Below, one piece after another: positions 1-7,200 of a stretch of 9,666 nt of DNA; position 1 is the first letter of the stretch, and the number at the start of each line of letters is the position of its first letter. The stretch is taken from assembly GCA_036171455.1 (NCBI GenBank), contig JAVHRB010000060.1:1-9666 (forward strand), read 5' to 3'. The notes under the pieces are model-generated. The model ran no database searches and was not told where the DNA came from. It saw nothing but the letters and a program-made list of their open reading frames with translations. Origin of the DNA: CAIVSN01 sp036171455. Lineage in GTDB: Bacteria; Patescibacteriota; Gracilibacteria; BD1-5; UBA2023. The position numbers and the translations under genes are program-made.

Positions 1-72
1 TTTGGTGCATGGGATATTTCCAGCGATGCACAAAATGTATTCTACCAGCTACGTTTTCAGAAGTGCTCTCTT

Positions 73-101
73 TTGACAAATACGCCAAAAGTATATACTC
101 T
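73..101 (+). promoter_or_regulatory. Probable promoter of infB
   Basis: A perfect TTGACA (-35) lies at 73-78. A -10 can be read either as TATACT at 94-99 (15-base spacer) or as TACTCT at 96-101 (17-base spacer). Transcription would begin around 106, giving a leader of about 20 bases before the infB ATG at 125. The -35 match is strong and the -10 is ambiguous. Confidence 0.55.
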
Positions 102-124
102 AGCCGTTATTACTACCATTTTTC

Positions 125-2659
125 ATGACTTCAGGAGCAAATATTGATGATTATTACGCACAAGTACCTCCTTCATCGGTTGGCGAAGGGGCGGATACGA
201 AGGTTGGAGGTCAGAAATTGAAAATCAAAGTGAAGAAGGCTTCCGATCATGTTTCAAGTGATACCCCACCGGTTGTAGCGATCCAAAATTCCGAATCGAC
301 AGATAAAAAACCTTCGTCGTTTGTACCAACTATAACTTTTGAAAAAGCTCCGGTCATTATGCCAAAGCCACCGGTACGAATCATTACTCGTTCCGGAGAA
401 TCAAAAGTTCATGTCCCACAAAAACCGTTCGTTTCTAAAGATCGACCTGCAGAGAATCAGCCAACTCCGAACGTCCCACAAAAACCTACAGGTTTGAGAT
501 TCGATACCAATCGGAATTTTAAGGTACGTAAGCCTCAGACTCCACGAATTTCTTTCGAACCAGCTCCGAAAATCGTAATTGCTCCCAAACCGACCGTTTC
601 ACCAAAAACCGGAGGTACTCCAGCTTCTACTGCGAATACTCCAGGATCACCGAATCGACTTCAAGCCTATGCGAAAACGCATCAGAATGCTCCAAAACGA
701 TGACGAAATTCTCTCCCGAACAAAAAATGAGGTCCAGGAGGAACTCCAGGCACCACCTATGAAAAGCAAAAAAAAGGATTCAAATCCGTTAGAATTCCCG
801 AAGACGATGGAAAATTCCGAAGAGGGAAGAAAATCGATCAGGACCGTCGAGAAAAGGACTCTAACCTGAATCAAATCCTCGTTGACCGAACTGGTCAGGA
901 AATCATCATTCCAGAAATGCTTTCCGTAAAGGAATTTTCCGAGAAAATTGGAGTTCCTCTCGTGAAAATTATCGGGGAACTGATGAAGAACGGAATGATG
1001 ACGAACATCAATACGAAAATTGACTTCGATACCTGTTATCTTATTGGGGAATCATTCCAGGTAAAAGTTACTCGGGAAACCAGTACTGATACATTGGTTT
1101 CCGATATTATCGATGGGAATATCGGAGAACTCCTCAAAAATGATGATCCGGAAAAATTGGTGGTGAGAGCTCCGATTATTTCCATCATGGGACATGTCGA
1201 CCATGGAAAAACATCCATTCTCGACTATATTCGAAAAACTCAGGTAGCATCCGGAGAAGCTGGAGGTATTACTCAGAAAATCGGGGCCTACCAAGTAGAA
1301 AAAAACGGTAAGAAAATTACGTTCTTGGATACCCCGGGACACGAGGCTTTTTCTATCATGCGTTCCCGTGGGGCAAAACTAACGGATCTCGCGGTCATCG
1401 TTATCGCTGCCGACGAAGGAATGAAGCCACAGACCGTTGAATCCATTAATCATGCGAAAGCGGCGGATATCCCGATGATTATCGCGGTTAATAAAATGGA
1501 CAAACCGGGGGCAAACCTGGATCTCATCCGAGGACAACTTGCAGAACAAGGACTTCAACCAGAAGAATGGGGAGGAAACACCGTCATTGTTCCAGTATCG
1601 GCTCATACGGGTCTCGGTATTGAAACCTTGATCGATATGATTCTACTCCTCACGGACATGATGGAACTCCGGGCTCATCCGAGCCGGGCTGCCGTCGGAA
1701 CGGTGATTGAGTCACATTTGGACGCAAAACTTGGGCCTCTCGCCACAGTATTGATTAATGCGGGACTTCTTAAAAAAGGGGATTATGTTACTTGTGCCAA
1801 CGCTTCTGGCCGAGTACGGGCTCTCAAGGATTACCGAGGAAAGAATATGGATGAAGCTGGACCAGCAACGCCCGTTCAGGTAGTTGGACTTTCCAATGTG
1901 GTAGATGGAGGTGATCTCCTCCAGGTTATGCCAGATTCTGAGACTGCTGCAAGAAAGGCACATGAATTCCAGATTGCGAAAAGTACCAAATCTATTCATA
2001 ATTTCGAAGGAGCTTCGCTCAACATGTTGCTGACCCGTATCAAAACCGGGTCTCTCAAACAGCTCAAAATCGTTCTCAAGAGTGATACTACCGGTTCGCT
2101 TGAGGCACTCAAATCTGCACTCGGTAAACTTTCCACGGATGAAACCCAAGTAACATTTATTCATTCCGGTGTCGGAGAAGTTAATGAATCTGACGTACTC
2201 ATGGCGGGAACTTCCCAGGCTTTGCTTATAGCATATAATGTGACGGTAAATATTCATGCTCGACACACCCTTGCGAATTCCAAGATCGAATTCATCGACA
2301 AGAAGGTTATTTATCACATTCTCGAAAAAGTAGAAGCGATAATTACGGGAATGGTAGATCTCCGGTACGATAACGTGGAACTCGGAAATACCAAGGTGAA
2401 GGCGATTTTCTTTTCCAGCAAGGACAAACTGATTATCGGTATGGAAGTTAAAGAAGGAAAGATTGAAAACAAAGCTAAAATTCGAGTCATACGGAATGGA
2501 GAAAAGATTGGAAATGGAGAAGTTCTCAACCTCAAAACTGGTCCACTCGATGTTCATGAAATCCTCGCTGGTTCCGAATGTGGAATTAGTTTTAAGGGAG
2601 ATGTAAAAATTGAAATTGGAGATGTACTGGAATTGTATAAGATGGTAGCACGTAAATAA
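125..2659 (+). CDS. infB: Translation initiation factor IF-2, read through two UGA=Gly codons
   Basis: IF-2 is the GTPase that brings fMet-tRNA to the 30S subunit and promotes subunit joining. The 844-residue frame runs ATG-TAA only if the in-frame TGAs at 701-703 (residue 193) and 728-730 (residue 202) are decoded, as Gly in this code. Residues 1 to about 250 are a Pro/Lys/Arg-rich linker without a recognisable first IF2N domain. An IF2N domain begins near residue 258 (IIIPEMLSVKEFSEKIGVP), before the internal ATG at 917, so a start at 917 would cut into it. The G domain shows G1 GHVDHGKT (356-363), G2 GGIT (about 380-383), G3 DTPGHEAF (402-409), G4 NKMD (456-459) and G5 SAHTG (492-496). The C-terminal part carries the usual IF-2 beta-barrel and fMet-tRNA-binding domains, ending in GDVLELYKMV. 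The upstream neighbour is unknown; a cNMP-domain gene follows after 6 bases, probably co-transcribed. No SD is present. Confidence 0.95.
413..486 (+). repeat. 14-base direct repeat in the infB linker
   Basis: GTCCCACAAAAACC occurs at 413-426 and again at 473-486. The copies are 60 bases (20 codons) apart, so both encode VPQKP in the same frame. This is a short internal duplication, or convergent low-complexity coding, within the Pro/Lys-rich linker of IF-2. Confidence 0.6.
701..703 (+). other. Recoded UGA (Gly193 of IF-2)
   Basis: This in-frame TGA follows the codons for APKR. The same frame stays open afterwards through the IF2N and G domains. The residue lies in a non-conserved linker, so the amino-acid identity is taken from the better-placed TGAs in infA and rplM. 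Confidence 0.85.
728..730 (+). other. Recoded UGA (Gly202 of IF-2)
   Basis: This is the second in-frame TGA in infB, read in the local context NKK-(TGA)-GPGGTPG. A Gly here extends an existing Gly-rich stretch, which suits the Gly assignment. It is nine codons after the first TGA. Confidence 0.85.
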
Positions 2660-2665
2660 TTCCCT

Positions 2666-3091
2666 ATGCTCGATGAAATCTCCCTCTTTTCCGGACTTTC
2701 AGATTCTGAAAAATCTACCGTGGCGATTTTTTCCCAGGAAAGAAAAATCTATGCTGGTGATATCTTGATACAAGAAGGTGACGATGCAACTGCAATGTAT
2801 ATCGTAAAAACCGGTAAACTCAAAACATACCGAGCCCGAAGTTCCGGAGAGGTACTACTTGGGTTTATTCACCCGGGTGGAATCGTTGGAGAAATGGCTA
2901 TATTCGATCATACTGCCCCGAAAAAACGGCAAGCCTCAGTGAAGGCGGTAGAAGATACTCTGTTGCTGGTCATCGTCGATTATGCGATTATGGAGCTCTC
3001 ACGGAAGCATCCATTGGTATTTGAAAAAATCAGCAAAGTGATTTATGCCCGAAATGCGGAAAATATGGCGAAGCGACAAGGGGGAATATAG
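2666..3091 (+). CDS. Stand-alone cyclic-nucleotide-binding (Crp/cNMP) domain protein
   Basis: This 141-residue protein consists of one cNMP-binding beta-roll with a short C-terminal helix. It opens with a helical segment (LFSGLSDSEK, 7-16), continues with strands carrying GDILIQEGD (31-39) and YIVKTGKLK (45-53), and has a phosphate-binding cassette at 71-91: GGIVGEMAIF then RQAS. Glu76 and Arg88 match the residues that contact the ribose and cyclic phosphate in true cNMP binders, so ligand binding is plausible. The usual C-terminal helix-turn-helix of Crp/Fnr regulators is absent; the protein ends about 25 residues after the last domain helix. It cannot bind DNA in the usual way and may act through a partner. 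It starts 6 bases after infB, stops with TAG, has no SD, and precedes the infA promoter. The ligand and role are unknown. Confidence 0.85.
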   Translation: MLDEISLFSGLSDSEKSTVAIFSQERKIYAGDILIQEGDDATAMYIVKTGKLKTYRARSSGEVLLGFIHPGGIVGEMAIFDHTAPKKRQASVKAVEDTLLLVIVDYAIMELSRKHPLVFEKISKVIYARNAENMAKRQGGI

Positions 3092-3109
3092 AGATTTTAA
3101 AAAAAAGAT

Positions 3110-3137
3110 TTGCACCCTGCATCCTTTTGCATACAAT
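3110..3137 (+). promoter_or_regulatory. Promoter of the infA ribosomal-protein operon
   Basis: TTGCAC at 3110-3115, a 16-base spacer and TACAAT at 3132-3137 form a good sigma-70-type promoter. It directly follows an A-rich stretch (3100-3106) that could act as an UP-like element. Transcription would start near 3144, about 40 bases before the infA ATG. The 8-mer CATACAAT containing the -10 also occurs in front of ftsX. TGCA recurs at 3111, 3118 and 3128; whether this is an operator is unknown. Confidence 0.65.
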
Positions 3138-3184
3138 GCGCAGGCTTTAGTTGTATATCCAAACCTGATTTTTCCGCATCCAGT

Positions 3185-3412
3185 ATGCCAAAACAAGATA
3201 ATATAGAGGTGGAGGGAGTCATTGTGAATACCCTCCCTGGTGCTGTTTTTGAGGTAAAACTTCCCGACGAATTCGGAGGGAATGTCATCCAAGCATACAT
3301 TTCAGGAAAAATGAGAAAGCATTTTATAAGCTTGATAGTCTGAGACGCTGTTCTCGTCCATCTTACCCCGTATGACCTTACCAAAGGTCGTATCGTATTC
3401 CGAAAAAAATAA
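3185..3412 (+). CDS. infA: Translation initiation factor IF-1, with one UGA=Gly codon
   Basis: IF-1 is a single OB-fold protein that sits in the 30S A site during initiation. With the TGA at 3341-3343 (codon 53) read through, the product is 75 residues, close to the usual 72. It is clearly IF-1 along its length: PKQDNIEVEGVIVNTLPGA at the start, AYISGKMRKHFI in the middle, and TPYDLTKGRIVFRKK at the end. The TGA falls at the invariant Gly of the family motif (ILxGDxV in other bacteria, IV-TGA-DAVLV here), which is the clearest evidence for UGA=Gly in the window. Under the standard code it would be a 52-residue fragment lacking its conserved C-terminus. It is the first gene after the promoter and lies 2 bases before rpmJ. 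Confidence 0.96.
3341..3343 (+). other. Recoded UGA at the invariant Gly53 of IF-1
   Basis: This TGA sits between LIV and DAVLV. Family knowledge gives Gly followed by Asp at this point in IF-1. The frame then continues through the strongly conserved TPYDLTKGRIVF segment to a TAA. Confidence 0.95.
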
Positions 3413-3414
3413 TT

Positions 3415-3528
3415 ATGAAAGTTCGACCATCCGTAAAAAAAATCTGCGAAAAATGCTCTATCATCCGACGAAAAGGAGTGGTACGAGTGATTTGTGAAAA
3501 TCCAAAACACAAACAGCGTCAAGGTTAA
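3415..3528 (+). CDS. rpmJ: 50S ribosomal protein L36
   Basis: A 37-residue L36 that binds 23S rRNA in the large subunit. It starts MKVRPSVKKICEKC and ends NPKHKQRQG, as in typical bacterial L36. The zinc-ribbon ligands Cys11, Cys14, Cys27 and His32 are all present (C-x2-C-x12-C-x4-H), so this is the zinc-binding form. It follows infA by 2 bases, the classical infA-rpmJ-rpsM order. There is no in-frame TGA. The start has no SD and is preceded by AATT. Confidence 0.96.
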   Translation: MKVRPSVKKICEKCSIIRRKGVVRVICENPKHKQRQG

Positions 3529-3552
3529 TTTATTTTATTTAAACATAGAGAC

Positions 3553-3918
3553 ATGGCACGAATTGCCGGGGTAAATCTCCCCACTGGAAAACACGCAGAA
3601 ATCTCCCTCATGTATTTATACGGAGTGGGACGACCTCTCGCACAGACAATCCTCGATAAACTTGGTATCAAACGAGATCGAAAAATCGAAACTCTTGATG
3701 AATCAGAGCTCGACCTTATCCGTGAAGAACTCAAGTCATACGTTATTGAAGGAGACCTCCGACGAGAAGTTCAACAAAACATCAAGCTCCTCCAGGAAAT
3801 CAATTGTTACCGTGGACAACGACACAAGAAGCGTCTTCCTGTTCGTGGACAACGAACCAAGACTAATGCTCGGACTCGTAAGGGTAAGGCTGTAGCAATC
3901 GCTAACAAGAAAAAATAA
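3553..3918 (+). CDS. rpsM: 30S ribosomal protein S13
   Basis: S13 lies in the 30S head and contacts the P-site tRNA and the 50S bridge proteins. The 121 residues begin MARIAGVNLP, contain YGVGRPLAQTIL (helix-hairpin-helix-like segment) and VEGDLRREVQQNIK in family positions, and end with the signature LPVRGQRTKTNARTRKG and a Lys-rich tail. Conserved arginines in this signature are encoded by CGA (GQR) and CGG (NAR), which shows that these codons still mean Arg in this organism. It is spaced 24 bases from rpmJ and 9 from rpsK. The start lacks an SD. Confidence 0.97.
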   Translation: MARIAGVNLPTGKHAEISLMYLYGVGRPLAQTILDKLGIKRDRKIETLDESELDLIREELKSYVIEGDLRREVQQNIKLLQEINCYRGQRHKKRLPVRGQRTKTNARTRKGKAVAIANKKK

Positions 3919-3927
3919 TTATCCAGT

Positions 3928-4317
3928 ATGGCACCAACTCTCAAAAGAAGTAAAAAAACTCGGAAGAACGTTGCAGAAGGTATCGTTTCGATTACTGCAA
4001 CGCTCAATAATACCCATGTGGTGGTTTCTGACAAAGAAGGAAATGTTCTCACTTGGGCAACCGGTGGAAGTTCCGGATTCAAAGGAGCTCGAGAAGCAAC
4101 TCCATATGCTGCTCAAATCACGAGCGAAAATGCGCTTTCCAAAGCAAAAACGCTCCATGGTCTCGAAAAGGCTACGGTGTATATCCGAGGTATCGGATCT
4201 GGTCGGGAACAGGCTATTCGTGGTATTATCAATGCCGGAGTAGACCTCCAAGCAATCTTTGATATCACTCCTATTCCACACAATGGGTGCCGAAAAAAGA
4301 AAATTCGAAAACTATAA
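3928..4317 (+). CDS. rpsK: 30S ribosomal protein S11
   Basis: S11 is a platform protein near the E site and the anti-Shine-Dalgarno end of 16S rRNA. The product is 129 residues, the normal length. It has a basic N-terminus (PTLKRSKKTRKN), the conserved VSITATLNNTHVVVSD and ATGGSSGFKGAREATPYAAQ blocks, and IRGIGSGREQAIRGI. The C-terminus HNGCRKKKIRKL is typical of bacterial S11. It sits in the standard S13-S11-S4 order with 9- and 12-base gaps, and shows no in-frame TGA and no SD. Confidence 0.97.
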   Translation: MAPTLKRSKKTRKNVAEGIVSITATLNNTHVVVSDKEGNVLTWATGGSSGFKGAREATPYAAQITSENALSKAKTLHGLEKATVYIRGIGSGREQAIRGIINAGVDLQAIFDITPIPHNGCRKKKIRKL

Positions 4318-4329
4318 TTCTTCTCTCAC

Positions 4330-4956
4330 ATGCGTTACACAGGACCAAAAACCAAACTCTGCCGTCGCGAAGGAGTAAATCTCTTCGGATCTGAGAAATA
4401 TGACCTTTCCCAAAATCACCGAAAACCGCTTGGAGCGAAATTCGGGAAAACTTCCGGATTTGGACTTCAACTTCGAAAGAAACAAACGGCAAAACGAATG
4501 TACGGAGTTAGTGAAAAACAATTTGCTAACTACTACAAAAAAGCAAGTCAGCTCTCCGGAGTTACGGGAGACAATATGTTGTCTTTGCTCGAACGAAGAC
4601 TTGATACGGTAATTTTCCGTTCAAACTTTGCTCGAACTCCGATGCAAGCACGTCAATTCGTTGGTCATGCCCACTTTATTGTAAACGGTAAAAAGGTAAA
4701 TATTCCTTCATATCAGGTTTCCGTTGGCGATGTTATTGAGCTTCGAGAAAAAATGAAAGAATCACCAATCTATAAGGGGCTTGTTACAGAATATGAAGAA
4801 TTTATAAAAACAAACAAGAATGGAGATGTAACGAGCACGAAGTGGATCGAAGTTTCCCCTACGAAGCTTATGATTACTATTAAAGCACTTCCCCAAAAAG
4901 AAGACTTCGACAAGACTATAGACATTGGAAAAATTATTGAGTTTTACTCAAAATAG
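4330..4956 (+). CDS. rpsD: 30S ribosomal protein S4
   Basis: S4 is a primary 16S rRNA binder that nucleates 30S assembly. The 208-residue length is normal. The N-terminus YTGPKTKLCRREGVNLFG has a single Cys, so it is the zinc-free form. The sequence QLRKKQTAKRMYGVSEKQF is the conserved helical core. An S4 RNA-binding domain (about residues 96-160) contains LERRLDTVIFR, ARQFVGHAHFIVNGKKVNIP and SYQVSVGDVIELREK. The C-terminal IIEFYSK is family-typical. The gene stops at TAG. In many bacteria S4 autoregulates this operon; I see no clear pseudoknot leader here. No SD is present. Confidence 0.97.
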   Translation: MRYTGPKTKLCRREGVNLFGSEKYDLSQNHRKPLGAKFGKTSGFGLQLRKKQTAKRMYGVSEKQFANYYKKASQLSGVTGDNMLSLLERRLDTVIFRSNFARTPMQARQFVGHAHFIVNGKKVNIPSYQVSVGDVIELREKMKESPIYKGLVTEYEEFIKTNKNGDVTSTKWIEVSPTKLMITIKALPQKEDFDKTIDIGKIIEFYSK

Positions 4957-4993
4957 TAGCATTTTTTATAGAAAGACAATTCACTCCTACCGT

Positions 4994-5974
4994 ATGCATA
5001 TCATTCACAACACGATCGGTGTACCAAAAATTCTTCAGGAACCTGCTGGAATTAATTCTGCTAAATTCACTGTTCAACCGCTTCCTTCTGGATTTGGGGT
5101 AACGATTGGTAATTCACTCCGACGGGTTATGCTCTCATCCATTCCAGGATGTCGCGTTACCGGAGTAAAAATCAAAGGAATTTCTCATGAATACACCACT
5201 ATTCCAGGAATCAAAGATAGCGTTCTCGATATCCTCTTAAATCTCAAAGGATTAGTGGTATCCATGAATTCCGGAGATCTCGAATGGATTCATTTAAAAA
5301 AATCAAAGGCAGGTAGAGTGTCTGCTGCCGATATCAGAACTAGTTCTGATATGATAATTCAGAACCCAGATCTTTATATTACTGAAATTGATCGTGACGG
5401 ATTTGAACTCGATATGTCAATACGTATTGAAAAATCGGTTGGATACCTCTCGGTTGAAGAATTGAAAGAACGGGAAGAAGATGTGAATGTTCTCCTTGTA
5501 GACGCAAACTTTTCTCCGGTACTTTCCGTTAAATATGACGTAAAGAATCAACGTGTCGGTGAAATGACCAATTTGGATGCCTTGGAAATCACCGTAGTAA
5601 CTAATGGAGTCATGTCTCCAGAAAACGTTCTCCGGTTCTCGGGCGACATGCTTGCTTCTTACTTTGGAATCTTCAATGAAGAAGGCCTCCAGGTAGAAGG
5701 ATCTTTTATTGGAAATATCAAGGAAATTCTCGAAAGAGAAAAGATGGAAATCAAAAGTGAACTGGAAAAGGAGACCTATACTCCGATTGAAATTATTGGA
5801 CTATCTCCTCGTACACTCAATGCACTCGTCAATGGAGAAATCCTTTCCATCGAACAACTCACCAAATGTACGGAAGCAAAACTTTCCTCCATTAAGGGTT
5901 TCGGAAAGAAAGCGATGAATGAAGTTCGCGATGCCCTTCGCGAACGAGGACTTAAACTCCTCGGAGACGATTAA
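4994..5974 (+). CDS. rpoA: RNA polymerase alpha subunit
   Basis: Alpha scaffolds RNA polymerase assembly and contacts promoter DNA and activators. I choose the ATG at 4994 (326 residues). An in-frame ATG at 4925 would overlap rpsD and add 23 unrelated residues. The N-terminal domain has the dimerisation signature SGFGVTIGNSLRRVMLSSIPG-like segment (about residues 33-53) and further conserved blocks up to about residue 230. The C-terminal domain starts near residue 263. It keeps the equivalents of the DNA-binding E. coli residues R265 and N268 (Arg273, Asn276 in LSPRTLNAL) and the GFGKKAMNEVR helix. A 37-base gap separates it from rpsD and an 18-base gap from rplQ. There is no in-frame TGA. 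Confidence 0.96.
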   Translation: MHIIHNTIGVPKILQEPAGINSAKFTVQPLPSGFGVTIGNSLRRVMLSSIPGCRVTGVKIKGISHEYTTIPGIKDSVLDILLNLKGLVVSMNSGDLEWIHLKKSKAGRVSAADIRTSSDMIIQNPDLYITEIDRDGFELDMSIRIEKSVGYLSVEELKEREEDVNVLLVDANFSPVLSVKYDVKNQRVGEMTNLDALEITVVTNGVMSPENVLRFSGDMLASYFGIFNEEGLQVEGSFIGNIKEILEREKMEIKSELEKETYTPIEIIGLSPRTLNALVNGEILSIEQLTKCTEAKLSSIKGFGKKAMNEVRDALRERGLKLLGDD

Positions 5975-5992
5975 TTCGAATAATTACCTACT

Positions 5993-6355
5993 ATGCGACA
6001 CCGCGTTAAAAAATATAAGAACTTCAAAAAGAAAGATATCGATCACCGCAATGCGATGCTCCGAAATCTTTTGACGAGCTTCTTTACTCACAAAGCCATT
6101 ACTACTACTGAAAAGCAGGCAAAGGCTATTGTCGGAGAAATTGATCGTCTTATCAACGTAGCGAATACGAAAGACAACGGTAACGCTGTCCGCGAGATTG
6201 CTTCAATCCTTTTCACCAAACAGGCTGGTATTGAACTTATGACCAATGTTGCACCGCAATACAAGGGACTCATGAGTGGATTTACCCGGATTACTCCGAT
6301 CAAATACCGAGATGGTGACTCGGCAAAAGTCGTTAAACTTGAACTTGTAAAATAG
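5993..6355 (+). CDS. rplQ: 50S ribosomal protein L17
   Basis: L17 binds 23S rRNA near the peptide exit tunnel. The 120 residues match the usual bacterial length. It opens MRHRVKKYKNFKKKDIDHR, continues MLRNLLTSFFTHKAITTTE with AKAIVGEIDRLI (the normal KAKE/LRR-type region), and ends TRITPIKYRDGDSAKVVKLE. It is the classical end of the alpha operon, but here the next gene (rplM) follows after 1 base, so transcription clearly continues. It stops at TAG, which overlaps nothing. Confidence 0.96.
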   Translation: MRHRVKKYKNFKKKDIDHRNAMLRNLLTSFFTHKAITTTEKQAKAIVGEIDRLINVANTKDNGNAVREIASILFTKQAGIELMTNVAPQYKGLMSGFTRITPIKYRDGDSAKVVKLELVK

Positions 6356-6356
6356 T

Positions 6357-6788
6357 ATGAAAACATTAATGCCCAAACAGATCGACGGGAACGATCGAAA
6401 ATGGTTCGTTGTAGATGCCGAAGGAAAAACCCTTTGACGTCTTGCTACAACTATAGCTACGTATCTCAAAGGTAAAAATAAGGTGAGTTATGCTCCTCAT
6501 GTAGATAATGGTGATTTTGTCATTGTACTCAATGCTGGTAAAATCGTCGTTTCTGGTAACAAGGAAACCGATAAGCTCTACCGTACACATTCAAGGTTTA
6601 TGGGAGGTCTCAAAGAGGTTTCTTTGGATCGGATGCGGGTAAAAAAACCTACGGAAATGATGCGACTCGCCGTTTCTGGAATGCTTCCAAAAAACAAGCT
6701 TCGATCCGAAATGATCAAGCGTTTAAAATTGGAACTCGGAACGGAACACCACTATGAGGCACAAAAACCTGAACTACTTTCCATCTAA
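6357..6788 (+). CDS. rplM: 50S ribosomal protein L13, with one UGA=Gly codon
   Basis: L13 is an early-assembly 23S rRNA-binding protein. The full frame from the ATG at 6357 gives 143 residues, the family norm, provided the TGA at 6435-6437 (codon 27) is Gly. The segment then reads KWFVVDAEGKTL-G-RLATTIA, matching the near-universal L13 motif in which KTLGRLA is invariant. Later conserved parts include VLNAGKIVVSGNKETDKLY and a C-terminal LGTEHHYEAQKPE. A standard-code annotation would either call an N-terminal fragment or start at GTG 6483 and lose 42 residues, including that motif. It is 1 base after rplQ and 1 base before rpsI. Confidence 0.96.
6435..6437 (+). other. Recoded UGA at the conserved Gly27 of L13
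   Basis: This TGA sits between KTL and RLATTIA. L13 proteins across bacteria have Gly at this position (TLGRLA). It is independent confirmation of the IF-1 case. Confidence 0.95.
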
Positions 6789-6789
6789 T

Positions 6790-7185
6790 ATGACTACTCT
6801 ACAATATTTCTATGCTATTGGTCGACGAAAGACTTCCACAGCTCAAGTTCGACTCTTCATTGAAGCGGGTCAATCTACCATCAATGGAAAACCAATGAGT
6901 GAATACGTTCACCGTGGAGATTTGTTTTCTCGGCTTTTGGCTCCGGTCAAGGTTGCCGGTCTTCAAGATCGGGTACGATTCGAAGTAAAGGTCGAAGGTG
7001 GGGGAGAATCGGCTCAGGTTGACGCTATTGCTCATGGACTTTCCCGGGCACTCGTTGAATCTAGCGAAGATCTCAGAAAAACTTTGAGAGGTTCCGGTCT
7101 CCTTACTCGTGACGCCCGAAAAGTGGAACGAAAGAAACCAGGTCTTCACAAGGCCCGCAAAGCTCCGACTTGGTCAAAACGATAA
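6790..7185 (+). CDS. rpsI: 30S ribosomal protein S9
   Basis: S9 is a 30S head protein whose C-terminal tail reaches the P-site tRNA anticodon loop. I choose the ATG at 6790 (131 residues), 1 base after the rplM stop; the in-frame ATG at 6754 lies inside rplM. Conserved blocks are YAIGRRKTSTAQVRL, INGKPMSEYV, VEGGGESAQVDAIAHGLSRAL and LLTRDARKVERKKPGLHKAR. The terminal arginine that touches tRNA is kept in the final WSKR. The L13-S9 pair is nearly universal; its placement straight after L17 resembles the Gram-positive order without truA. Confidence 0.96.
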   Translation: MTTLQYFYAIGRRKTSTAQVRLFIEAGQSTINGKPMSEYVHRGDLFSRLLAPVKVAGLQDRVRFEVKVEGGGESAQVDAIAHGLSRALVESSEDLRKTLRGSGLLTRDARKVERKKPGLHKARKAPTWSKR

Positions 7186-7200
7186 TTATTTATACCTGTT

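Noticed and set aside
5..31. GTGCAT/ATGCAC inverted repeat as a terminator or RNA element
   Set aside because: Only 6 bp with a 15-base loop and no T tract; expected by chance.
1712..2557. 281-residue minus-strand ORF
   Set aside because: It lies fully inside the conserved coding part of infB and has no recognisable domain; it is a shadow frame.
3185..3343. infA as a 52-residue truncated pseudogene
   Set aside because: The frame after the TGA encodes the intact conserved C-terminal half of IF-1, and the TGA replaces an invariant Gly.
4957..4993. Promoter or regulatory leader between rpsD and rpoA
   Set aside because: The 37-base gap is A/T-rich but has no paired -35/-10 and no clear hairpin.
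701..6437. TGA as Trp (code 4), selenocysteine, or sequencing error
   Set aside because: Conserved sites need Gly, Trp is encoded by TGG elsewhere, no selenoprotein families are involved, no gene uses TGA as stop, and four independent in-frame TGAs are unlikely errors.
6483..6788. L13 starting at GTG 6483
   Set aside because: This would remove 42 residues that match L13, including the conserved N-terminal segment; the ATG at 6357 fits the usual length and lies 1 base after rplQ.
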